Below, piece after piece: positions 23,224 through 32,759 of a DNA stretch of 64,000 nt. Position 1 is the first letter of the stretch. Every line of letters begins with the position of its first letter. This stretch comes from Actinostola sp. cb2023 (Eukaryota; Cnidaria; Anthozoa; Actiniaria; Actinostolidae). Position numbers and translations under genes: made by a program. Under the pieces are notes generated by a model. It searched no databases, was not told the origin of the DNA, and worked only from the letters and a program-made list of their open reading frames with translations. Location: positions 1 to 64,000 of the forward strand of contig JAUJYZ010000398.1 of assembly GCA_033675265.1 (NCBI GenBank), given 5' to 3'.

Positions 23224-24286
23224 GTAAAAACTAGCTATATGGGAACTAGACATTAAGATCATGCTGATCTTCTTTGATTTGTCAATAATATTGATACAAA
23301 ATCTTGATCTTTGTTAATGTTACTGTTAACTTGCTATTGTTAATGCCAATACTTCCTCTTGAACATTGCACGACATCACAAACAAATATTTGTATGTTTA
23401 TATGTGTCTGAAAACAGTTTAAACTCTAAGAAAATATTATTATAAGTTACTTTCAAGACAGTGATTTAATGTACTGTTCAAAACATATTTTCCTCAATTT
23501 TGATGAGGTATGACAAATGCTTAAAGCTAATTTGCATATTTCAGATGTTTTATTATGGTTTAAACTTTTTTCAGACATATAACAAAAAAATAAAGTTATA
23601 ATAACTTTTTTTTTTGTCATTGCAAGGGGTCTACATGTTTGTGTTCCAAGAAGATACTTGATTTATAGGGCATATTATTGCAAAATTGGCAAGCTGCTTT
23701 TAAAAAGTGCCTATCCAGTCAAATTTTCATTTTGAAAATAAGTGTGTAGTGATTTATGGTTTGTGATTTCTTGATATGTTGACTTGTAAGTTCATTTTCT
23801 GAGTTATAAAATGCAAATGAGATGACATCGAACAAGGGTTTTACCTACATTTATTGTGTGTTTTACAAGAAGTGCTCTTGGATGAAATCACCGATAATTC
23901 TACATGACTTACAAGTATTAATCTGTACATTTCAGCTTTAATGTAAGAAAAGGATTTGCAAATGTAAAACTAGCAGTAATTTGCGTAAGGGTGCTTTTGT
24001 AGAGGAATGAAGCATTTGATGTCATCAAAAAAGCATACAGTACATGTATGACAATTTGAACCTTCTTTTTAAAAAGATGTTTAAAAAGTCCAGGTCCATG
24101 AACCATCTAAGTAATCACTTCACTAAAACTGATTTGAGTGGATAGGCACTTCAGTTATTACAGAATAAATTTACCAGTACATGTAAGCAAGTTATTGAAA
24201 AATGTTCTTATATGTTCACTGTTAAAACTTGTTATTCAGTTAATTTTGTAACAAATATATTATTCATGAACAATAAATCAATGAAT
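23224..24286. other. Spacer between convergent kinase and transposase genes
   Basis: AT-rich sequence without a supported gene. It contains an inverted-repeat pair, AAGTGCCTATCCA at 23,705-23,717 and its complement ending at 24,151, which may bound a 447-bp MITE. It probably holds both 3' UTRs. Confidence 0.55.
23705..24151. mobile_element. Possible MITE with 13-bp TIRs
   Basis: AAGTGCCTATCCA and TGGATAGGCACTT face each other 447 bp apart. The interior is AT-rich and non-coding. No clear target duplication is seen, so the call rests on the TIR pair only. Confidence 0.5.
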
Positions 24287-25341
24287 TTACTGAGAGACTT
24301 GAGGAAAATTTCTTTTTAGCAAAATAAACATTTTACTGCAATCTTTAGGCTCAATATTTTCTGGGTCTGGTACAATGCGTTCACATTCCCTTCTAAAATC
24401 TGGATGCAGGAAGTCATCTGAAACCTCTAGAGCACCAGACATAACTGCAGCTTCATGTAGCTGATCATCTGTAAGAGGTAGACCTGCAAAGAATGTGGTA
24501 TTTTAACCCAGACTTTTTAACCTTTGCTACTTTTTAAAAAGTTCAGAAGTAAAGAATCAGGTACACTAGTGTGATGGCACTTAACCCATGAAACTAAATC
24601 TAATAGTTAGTGACAAAACAAAAGAAAACAATGGAATTAGTGATATATACTTGGTTAATATCTGTTTCATGGGTTAAGTGCCATCACTCTAATAATAATA
24701 ATATTAATAATAATAATATTTATTCAAACCGTATACCAATACAAGTACATCAGCATTAATTGACAAGTGATAAAGAAAGAGCGAGGAGAAAATACAATCA
24801 TATATGCAAGATATATACTAAATTGTTGACAACATCATGTAACTAAATGTCTTTTGGGAAATCAAATGTGTACACTGGAGTGATCAATGCAATATTGTCC
24901 TATATTGAAACTCTGGAATTTTCCCTTAGCTATACCCCTGATTTATGATGTCCTAAGTTCCACAACCCCACCATATATAACTATAAATATAATCACTTTT
25001 GACATTGTGATGAGATTCCTCATTAACCTACCACATTCGTCAAGACCATACACTTCTGGAAATGCATGTATATGGTTTGGTACACCATCTGGGAGCACTG
25101 TGTCTTTTTGACATCTGATGCGGTGAGTATTCCAGATAGTGTCTTTAAAGACATCAAGCTCTTTTTGCAACAGTGGAATCATAAGATAAGCTAACAACAT
25201 TCTAAAATAGAAATGGGGTATCAATCAATCAACATTATTTGCAATTTGATTTTTAAAAGTATAAGACAGTACAGTAATCCATTGACCTGCAAATAGCTGT
25301 AACTAATATTGCATTATACAGTCAAACCTCTACTAATGGCC

Positions 25342-25377
<36 letters not shown>

Positions 25378-26519
25378 CCCAACCAGGGCATAATATACAA
25401 GGCATCCCTAGCTTCACTGAATATCCACACTTGGTTTCAAAGGATACATGTATATATTTGGGGACATTTTTATGTCCAAGATCTACTTTGCTCTCCACTT
25501 CTTTATTGTCAGAAAATAATACCTACCTATCCAATTCATCATGAGGATTATAGTGGCACTGATCAACAAGACGCCGAAGATGCTCTTTGTAGTACTTTTC
25601 CATGCGCTCGTGGAGTTCTTTCCACCATCTTTCAATCTATATCAAGATATGAAAGCATCGACTTTATTACAATATTATAAATTTATAATGGGGAAGAATG
25701 AGACCAGAAGTGACATTATAACACATTCCCTTTCCTTTAGCAAAATGTACGATTTAATTTTTAGGATTTCAATATACCAATGATTCGATCTCTCATAATC
25801 TAGATACTTCAGACATTCCATTGTACTGATTTGTCACTCATTCTCATGATGATCTTGTGGAATGAGTTAATGAAAATTATGTTGACTATGTTGACTATAT
25901 AATTATTCATAACAAAATTAATTACCTGATTGGATGTGGAGACACCAAAGATAACTGTATCCTCGGGTTCTATTCCATCATCGTGATTTCTTCTCAAGAA
26001 AGCATGCATCGTGGCCATTGTACCCGTTTCAGTACCTTTGTCAATTCGTATCATGCTCGCTATGGTCTTGACTTCAACCAGGTAATCCAAATAAAATCGC
26101 GCAATTATTCTCGGATCTGAATTAGTTACCCAAATACGAAGCCAAAGTATCTTTCGACTCGCAGTGTCAATACATCCATAGATAGCAAGCGGAAAAGTAC
26201 TGTTTTGGTATCCCATAAGCTTGTCATGTCCGTCGAGAGAATGTACCCAATTCGGACCCTTGGAAGTAAAGCTTCCTTTCTTTTTACCCTTTTTTGCTCC
26301 AACGCCACCACGAGCCTTCAAGCCACTTGGATCAAGATCAGTCATTACATTGTAAACAGCATCTCGCGATACCAATATATTATGTTTTTGCCTGATCTTT
26401 TTGTGCATTGCTCTATAACCGAGCAGCTTTCCAGGGCCGGCCAGCTCCTTCTTCACAGCTTCTTTTACCTCTTCCACACTTGTCTGGCGATCATTGTAGA
26501 ATATGCTGAAGTGACGCAA
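24287..26519 (-). CDS. Integrase-like DDE transposase, four exons
   Basis: Minus-strand exons by splice sites and continuous frame: 26,519-25,926, 25,636-25,527, 25,201-25,032, 24,483-24,287, ending in TAA; all introns are GT...AG. The integrase-type core shows WVHSLDGHDKLMGYQ (first Asp), MIRIDKGTETGTMA (second Asp, with GTE), and across the first splice NQ|IERWWKELHERME (catalytic Glu). LGYRAMHKKIRQ and WLRIWVTNSDP precede and follow in the usual order. The C-terminal exons carry WNTHRIRCQ and YGLDECG. About 340 residues are visible. An ATG at the TIR inner edge (26,586) is out of frame with the core, and the usual N-terminal helix-turn-helix is missing or reduced, so the 5' part is probably damaged. 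Role: cutting and joining the element's ends. Confidence 0.85.
24567..24691. mobile_element. MITE with ~27-bp TIRs, TA-flanked
   Basis: GTGTGATGGCACTTAACCC and its complement enclose a short AT-rich core, with TA at both edges. It lies in the last intron of the transposase. The right end runs into an AAT/AATATT microsatellite (24,691-24,723). Its ends resemble the TAGAGTG MITE group seen at 36-39 kb. Confidence 0.7.
25343..25380. repeat. Poly-C tract (C32, T, C5)
   Basis: An unbroken run of 32 C's, one T and five more C's in a transposase intron. The complementary strand is a G run able to form quadruplexes. The exact length is likely to be unreliable. Confidence 0.9.
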
Positions 26520-26570
26520 ACGCCGATCCAGCGAACGATTCTAAATCGTCCTTCCATGCATCCGTGGCGT

Positions 26571-26937
26571 CCGCCATTTTGAACACACAGACTAGAATCC
26601 AGGACCGCTCGACACTGGCAGCTTTCGGCCGATGGCAGTCTTCGGCCACGTACGAGACTTTTTTCAAAGAAAAAACAAAACAAACGAAAACAAAACAAAC
26701 GAAACGAAATAAAACAGAAACGAAAATGAAATGAAATGAAAGAAGCAGGGGAAAAACGAAAACAATTTCCTTTTTATCGCAATTAGAATTGAAAAATAAA
26801 ATAAAAACAAATAAAAATAAATAATTAAAATTTGAAATGAAATGAAAATATATGAAAAAAAGAAAAAAAAAGAAAAAAAATTAAAATCCGAGCGATACTT
26901 TTCTCTTTTTTTATGATGGCAGTTCTCGGCCACCATA
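26571..26937 (-). repeat. Right terminal inverted repeat of the 7.4-kb transposon
   Basis: Reverse complement of the left TIR, slightly longer because a sub-terminal motif is duplicated: 26,617-26,652 read on the minus strand contains GGCCGAAGACTGCCATC and then GGCCGAAAGCTGCCA, echoing the extreme end GGCCGAGAACTGCCATC. The inner edge again ends at an ATGGCG. Confidence 0.9.
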
Positions 26938-27375
26938 CACAACTCTTCCCCATTTTTGCCAATCAAAAATATTTTAGATAGCTTTTTAGACAGCATAGTT
27001 TTTAATATTTCTGCTCACAAAACTTGGGAGATCTATAGTAGATTTCGAGTTAATGAAGCATCAAACTTGCTAATACAGGAAAATATACTAGGTTTAAAGT
27101 GTATATCACCTGAAATTTTTTGTTATTTCTATGAAAAGTCTTAGATAAGTAGAAAATAATTTTAAAAGTTTGGAACGAAAATCACAACATTATCATCGTA
27201 TTTTTGGCTCGCAAAGTTCGTAAAAGAGCCAAATTTCCGAGCTTACAAAGAGGACTGGTACGAGTGGCTCGTGACGTCATCGCAGGGATCACTTCTCTTG
27301 GTCAACAAAGAAACACACGAGAGTTCACGAGAGTCTACTTGTAGTTGGTTTCAGTTGGTTTAGTTTTCCCTGAAT

Positions 27376-28136
27376 ATGTCGAGCGATAGCGATATTTCTC
27401 TCTCAGAACAAAGCGAAGTTGACTCTGAAGTCAATTTCCAACAAAATTACGTACTGGAGAGCGAGGATATAAATTCCCTTGTGGCTGAAGATCTCGAACA
27501 CCTACATGTAGGTGCCTACCATTCATACCAGCCATATTCAGATGAACCTCTCGCTGACGAAGACTGGCTTTCCGAATTTTATGACGAAAAAGAACAGGAA
27601 GAAGAACGAGTTCATGCACTTCAAAGACGTCTCGATGGAGATGAAGCTGTTAGTTCGTGGTAAGGAGCCTATTAACTGTTGAATCGTTTTACATTCGCTG
27701 TATAAAGAAGTCACGGCACGGACGTGCCATGCCGTGACTCAGTTTACTTCAGTCATACACAGGCCTACATTTGTAGTCACTAAAGTACCACAAGCATATG
27801 AAATCTGCTCAACAAGTACGTGTGCTAACCTCTATGTAGTCCTTTATATCTCCTCTATTTTATTTCAGGTGCCAATGTGGAAAGTGCGAGATCACATATC
27901 TTCAGAGCGCCAAAGAGTGTTGTTGTTGTCAAGAAATCGAGCAGTGTGTCGAGGCTCTTAACAACGAACGTGTCCACAAGATGGTCGAGACTATACCGCC
28001 ATGCATTACACAACACCCAGGTTTCGATGCTGTATGTCTCAATGAATGGACTTTGAGGCTTGCAGCTGATAAATTTAGACGATTGGACGGAAAGAAGTAC
28101 AGTCAAAGTGGATCTGAAGACGTGTATCAAGTCTAA
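27376..28136 (+). CDS. P2X7 C-terminal (ballast) domain protein, two exons
   Basis: Exon 1 is 27,376-27,659, starting MSSDSDISLSEQSEVDSE: acidic, low-complexity, 94 codons. A GTAAGG donor and a TTTCAG acceptor lead to exon 2 at 27,869-28,136. The splice joins WCQCGKC. Exon 2 then shows ECCCCQEIEQC, PPCITQHPGFDAVCLNEW and LRLAADKFRRLDG. This Cys-rich pattern with the HPGF..VCLN.W signature matches the intracellular ballast domain of vertebrate P2X7 receptors, a zinc- and nucleotide-binding module. No transmembrane segment or P2X ectodomain is present, so this is the free-standing form, not an ion channel. About 183 residues. The frame is intact and splice sites are consensus, so this gene may be functional. 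It converges on the THAP gene. Confidence 0.88.
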
Positions 28137-28200
28137 CCATATATTATTATTTAAAAATTGTCATTTTATTTTCTTGTTTTGCCACATTGAATTGTAAAAT

Positions 28201-28801
28201 TTATATTTCAAAACTAAAATATATATAAATATATATTTCAAAACTCCTAAGACTTCGATCCCCCACATCAATCTCGATGGTTTGATCATCACTCGGCCCA
28301 ACAGCTTGATCTCCCGCTTTAGAATTACTCAGGCCAAGTTCGTCAGTTTTTATGGCAGAAATGGTCTCTTTCAGCACCTAGGGGTAAAAAAGAGCAATAA
28401 CTATCCATGATGAAACTACAGATTAACTCGATCACAACTTTGCTTACCATACGACGTGATCGTGCAGACATTGTCGTGACCTCTTTTGGCTTGTGGATTG
28501 ATGGTACTACACAAATACCCACGCTATCACGCTTGAGCCGAGGACGAATAGCTGCTCTTTGCCCTTCCAATTTAGAAAACATATTGCAGTAATCCTCAGG
28601 CCGAAAGTGCTCGGAGCAGATCACCGAGTTTTTTGTGACTTGCCATTTATCGCGATACCGCAGAACAAAATCAACCCATGTCTTTCTCCTCGCTTTAGCT
28701 TCGGGCCGCTGATCTTCGAAATACGGAATTCTGTGTAATGATATGTTCTTCTGTAGACTGGCTTCATTGTCGCAGTTATAAACTACACAACGATCAAGCA
28801 T
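28201..28801 (-). CDS. THAP-domain protein, two exons
   Basis: Exon 1 runs 28,801-28,448 (start MLDRCVVYNCDNEASLQ), with a GTAAGC donor. Exon 2 runs 28,377-28,201 after a CCCTAG acceptor and ends in TAA. The THAP zinc finger is clear: C-x4-C at CVVYNC, a conserved Pro (HRIPYF), Trp in KTWVDFV, and C-x2-H in ICSEHFRPEDY. This is a C2CH DNA-binding domain. The rest is short and Lys-rich, with no catalytic domain. About 177 residues. Likely role: binding the element's ends or regulating it, by analogy with transposon THAP proteins. The last few codons of exon 2 are AT-rich low complexity. Confidence 0.88.
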
Positions 28802-29118
28802 TTTCGTAAAACAAGAACAAGACTACTAGTTTTTAAAATTTACTCGACCAGAAACTTTTCACACTGAAAGAAACCAAAACAATCACTGCTTGAATCAGCT
28901 CATCCCTGAGATGACGTCACAGAATGCTCGACCCATTCTTACTTCCTTTCTCGAAATTATTTGCACAGGAAGCCCAAATCTAGCTCTTTTACGGACTTTG
29001 CGAGCCAAAAATACGATGATAATGTTGTGATTTTCGTTCCAAACTTTTAAAATTATTTTCTACTTATCTAAGACTTTTCATAGAAATAACAAAAAATTTC
29101 AGGTGATATACACTTTAA

Positions 29119-30012
29119 GACTGTATTCTATGAACGTTTCGTCTTCGATCTTCATCAAAGTTGCATATTCAAGTCACTATCACATGTGTACTTATCATCG
29201 TCCCTACTTATGTAGAAGAGTTTCTTCAGTGCTTGCAATAATTAAACGCGAAACCATTGCTGGTAAATACCAAGACGCCATTTTGTCAACAGAGGGATGT
29301 CCGCTTGCAGTGATAATAAAGTGCTATAGAACAATCTATTAAAGTCCAATTACGTTCTTCCATGATAAATTGAAATATCTAAGTCTTCGTATAGCCTCTG
29401 GTGGCAGTTAAGAGAGCATCCGTCATAGGACCAGGCAGGGGTGATACATGCCATCTCTCCGATTTCAATGAAACTCAGCTAAAAGAAAGGCCTTACCTGA
29501 AAATTCATCAAGCCAAAGTAGCTCCGATTTTAATTAAATTCCGGGGGAGTTAGACCACCCCCCCCTCGTTTTTCAGTAATTATTCAAATATTTCCTTGAA
29601 AAGTACTATAAAAGTAAGCCTCTTTCCTGCTCACCCAATTCAATAGTTTCTTTTCTTCTTTTATGTGAGTAATTGTATGCCTTTTGTTGATTTATAGCAG
29701 AAGCACTGATATCTTTGAAGCTATCCCTGTTGATTGACAGCTGTCAATCTTTACCTATGTCACACAACATTTTTCAATAGTGTAAATTTGACAATTATAG
29801 TAGAACAAGATTTTATACATCTATGGACATTCATCACAGAACATCACAGAACAAGGATGTAGATAATAGCCAGGCAATGGGCCATTGCCCGACTGTTTTC
29901 GAAACCTGGAACCCGAGTCCTCTATTTTTTTCTGCTCTAATTCTTTAAAACATCGTTCTTTTGGTTGATGGTGGTAACTGAATACGAAGACAGCGTGTAA
30001 CGCCATTTTGTT
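29119..30012. other. Intergenic; no gene seen
   Basis: Short frames on both strands have no recognisable domain. No strong inverted repeat was seen. Confidence 0.5.
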
Positions 30013-30456
30013 TAGAACATGTGACAAGCACGCGGATATGTTCCAACATGGGATCCCTGTGGTAAGTCAGTAATAAAGTAACGGATGTTCTCCTTCGCCA
30101 TGTGCTTGCTTGCTTGTTTGCCGAACATCAATATGGTGATAAAATGAAGTTATTTGGTCTTAAATTATAACTGCATTCATTATTGTCATGTGCATGGTTG
30201 AAATTAGCATTATTAGTTCTTAGTATAGGGGCTTGCTATTTGAAACTATTTTGGAAACGTTACCACTGGAAATGACATGAAAGTGGCTTTTCAGAGCCTC
30301 TACATTTCAATTTTTCTGGGGGGCATGCCCCCAAACCCCCTAGAAACTCCCACCTTTTGGCGTATTCGTGACCTCTCTATAACTATCATTGGCCCTGCTA
30401 TCTAAACTTTATGTATATCCCTGCCGAATAGTACACAGAAAAAGCAAATCGAGATC

Positions 30457-30642
30457 ACAAAGCCCTTTGTGTCTGGCTTGTACACGGCGAAGATCGGGGA
30501 AGTTGACAGGACCGACCAACTTCGGTCATCATATTCTGTGGGTCAGCAATGGTATAAAAAATGGTATAGATACCTTTTCCATTATGCACTGAACGTATCT
30601 ATGTACAATGTCTTGGTATTGCAGTGTGAGAATGAACAATAG
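30457..30642 (+). pseudogene. piggyBac-type transposase, C-terminal fragment, copy A
   Basis: A 61-codon open frame that begins without a start codon reads KPFVSGLYTAKIGEVDRTDQ, then SSYSVGQQWYKKWYRYLFHY, and ends at TAG. The (G)GVDR.DQ and KW.RYLF pattern is characteristic of the end of the piggyBac DDE domain (DDE_Tnp_1_7). The catalytic N-terminal part is not found upstream. In this copy the first Gly of GGVD is Glu, whereas copy B keeps Gly. It lies about 110 bp before the kinase fragment. Confidence 0.75.
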
Positions 30643-30754
30643 CAAGAGAAACTGCAGTGTGTTCCTGACAAATTTGGGCTTCTGGGTGTAGTCGTGAAAC
30701 AAGTGCAAACTAGTGCAAACCTTAGCCATAAAGGAAACAAAGGAGGAAGCTTGA

Positions 30755-31320
30755 TTGCTGAATCAGTTCCGACACCCCAAACTTCCAATTGTTATTGGGA
30801 TAATAAGGGAAAAGAATATTCTAAATATAATAACTCGTTTTCATATGCCTTACGGTGAGAGTAAGATGCTGGGGATGGCAGCCAAAGTGAGGAGGTTGGG
30901 AAAGGAAGTGGTGAAGTATGTGGACTGTATTAGACAGTTATCAGTTGTGACTGAGTACCTCCATCGAACTGCTCGAATCCTACATAATGATATTAAGTGC
31001 AACAATGTTATGCTGGAGGGGAAAGGTGTGCCACAAGCCATTCTTATAGACTTCGGCAAGGCTAGCGATCTATATAGCCCCAAAACCTACACCAATGGAG
31101 AAATACGAAGAAATGTCCAGTTGGTAGTTGTACTTGGACAACTTGGAGGAAAACAGAGCTGAGCTAGCGACATTTATTCTTTTGGTCATTTGAAGTCTGT
31201 AATATCTGACTCGCTCAAAGATAATCAGTTGGAAAATGTTATCGTGCTTCTACCAAATCGGTACCAGAAAATTCTCGGCCATTTTTGCTTCCTTCGCTTC
31301 GAAAACCTGTTTGAAGGCCG
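30755..31320 (+). pseudogene. Protein kinase domain fragment with HND loop, copy A
   Basis: Reads QFRHPKLPIVIGI (end of helix C and strand 4), then LHRTARILHNDIKCNNVML (catalytic loop, with HND in place of HRD, catalytic Asp and Asn present), then ILIDFGKASD (DFG). A TGA at 31,160 replaces the Cys codon found in copy B, after which SDIYSFGHLKSV continues in frame. This is a classical protein kinase fold, unrelated to the alpha-kinase at 20 kb. The Gly-rich loop and the VAIK-type lysine are not seen. The nonsense codon and missing N-lobe make it a pseudogene. Substrate class unknown. Confidence 0.8.
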
Positions 31321-31405
31321 TCGTTGGACATGGTATCCACCCTAGAAAGTTCTAGAAGCTTCCCATGAGTTCTAGCATGTGTACAGAATGTGCAAAACAC
31401 ATGAA

Positions 31406-32689
31406 CAGGGTTCTCAGTAGTAGCCGGCAACCGGCGGAAACCGCCGGCTGTGAGGATGATCGTAGCCGTCTGTTCTGGCTAAAATAAAAATTAAATCGAC
31501 TTCCGAAAGGAATATAAAAATGATCGCTTACTAACGGTACTCAATACACATTTGTTGAACTGTTGAATTTTTTTTTCTGATATCAGCTACAGGAAAAAAA
31601 CCTTCTTTGAAAATGCGCTTGTAATAAAGTATGCATCAGTTTGTGTGTCTGTCTAAGAATTGTTTTAAATCTCAGCGAATTAATCAGAAATGCATAATAA
31701 TTACAGTTACGGCATTAAACGCGACGACCATCTCGTGTAAAGATCAATCTCGCAATATTTCGTGCCAGCGTCTCCCACAACGAAGAAGAAGAAGTCTAAC
31801 CAAGATGCAAGTGTTGGAATCCCGGTAAGTTTTGATTCGATAGATTTCAGTTTTTCGTGTTCACGGTATCTAGCCTCCTCCGCAGGCTACTTTTATCGGA
31901 ATGGAATTTTTCTCGGAATTGGAACCGGCCCCAAACCCCAAGGAGTTGCCTGCGGAGGAGGCTAGGTTAGATCTCAACAAATTCTTGTTGGTTTCTTTCA
32001 AGAGATGAAAGCAGATTAGATTTTTTACATGCCAGTAAAGTTAATTTTTCTCGACTTTGCGATGTCAACTTATTTATGCAAATCTCCTTTTCGCTGTGCA
32101 CTCATGCATGACTCCAAAGTTGTGATTCCTAGTTTGGTAATCCAAGTCTTTTTACGATGAAAAGGATCTTAGAGAATTAAATGATTGTGTATGATTTTCT
32201 TTCTTACTTTCTTTCTTTCTTTAATTTTTCTTTTCTTTTGAGCAATCAAGACAGTACGGCGGTAGTTACTTTTGATGTCCAGTAATTTGTGTGCTAATTA
32301 ATAAAAAAAATATTATTGCCGGGATATTATTGCCGGGATATTATTAGGCGTGGACCAACATTTGATAGAAAGCTAAATAAAAGTATCGTAATATTCACAA
32401 ATCAAATTAAAAACAAAACAAAGCAATTTTACACTGTAAAGACTATAAACCTATCGCATTTTGAAACTAGTCGTAAGAAAACGTCATCTACCGGTTTTTT
32501 GCCTTATAATTTCAATGCAAAACTTATTATTTATTACGTATTTGATGAAAACATAAAAAGTGTATTTGGTTACGGAATATTTATCATTTAGCATGTTCTC
32601 AATACGTTTGTTGTGTGTGTGCTTTATTAATTTTTTGCCACCTGTGATCATATTTTTGCCGCCTGTTCAAAATTCTACTGAGAACCCTG
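31406..32689. mobile_element. 1.3-kb non-autonomous transposon with 6-bp duplication
   Basis: Ends are CAGGGTTCTCAGTAG and its perfect complement. CATGAA is duplicated at 31,400-31,405 and 32,690-32,695. Copy B of the segmental duplication shows the uninterrupted site at about 51,188, which proves insertion. The interior is AT-rich with no transposase. It holds a nested hairpin at 31,870-31,965, a CCGGC hairpin near the left end, and a direct repeat of TATTGCCGGGATAT near 32,318. A second copy lies at 62,803-63,869. Confidence 0.9.
31870..31965. repeat. Small hairpin MITE, CTAGCCTCCTCCGCAGGC ends
   Basis: Perfect inverted ends CTAGCCTCCTCCGCAGGC, 96 bp in all. It is nested in the 1.3-kb element and also present in that element's second copy at 63,056-63,149, so it inserted before the larger element spread, or is part of it. 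Confidence 0.8.
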
Positions 32690-32759
32690 CATGAATGTCA
32701 GGATTTTGTGAAAGAGGTCATACAACACAACATGTGCCTTGTTCGCTCACTTGTCATTA

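Larger units (their letters stand above)
19545..26937. mobile_element. 7.4-kb DNA transposon carrying an alpha-kinase (IS3EU-like)
   Basis: The ends are long inverted repeats starting TATGGTGGCCGAGAACTGCC. The element is flanked by a perfect 6-bp target duplication, CACAAC, at 19,539-19,544 and 26,938-26,943. It encodes a spliced integrase-like DDE transposase on the minus strand and an alpha-kinase on the plus strand, converging on a spacer at 23,224-24,286. An IS3/retroviral-integrase-like transposase together with a 6-bp duplication fits, from memory, the eukaryotic IS3EU superfamily; this assignment is inference. The kinase is split by a later foldback insertion, and both genes show at least one frame problem, so this copy is probably inactive. 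Confidence 0.9.
27098..29114. mobile_element. 2.0-kb TTAA-flanked element with P2X7-ballast and THAP genes
   Basis: Terminal inverted repeats of about 135 bp, nearly identical, start AGTGTATATCACCTGAAA. TTAA stands on both sides (27,094-27,097 and 29,115-29,118). TTAA target duplications are known for piggyBac and Kolobok elements. Inside are two convergent spliced genes, neither a DDE transposase, so the element would need a transposase from elsewhere. THAP proteins are known partners or parts of Kolobok and P transposases, which favours a Kolobok relative; this is inference. Confidence 0.85.
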
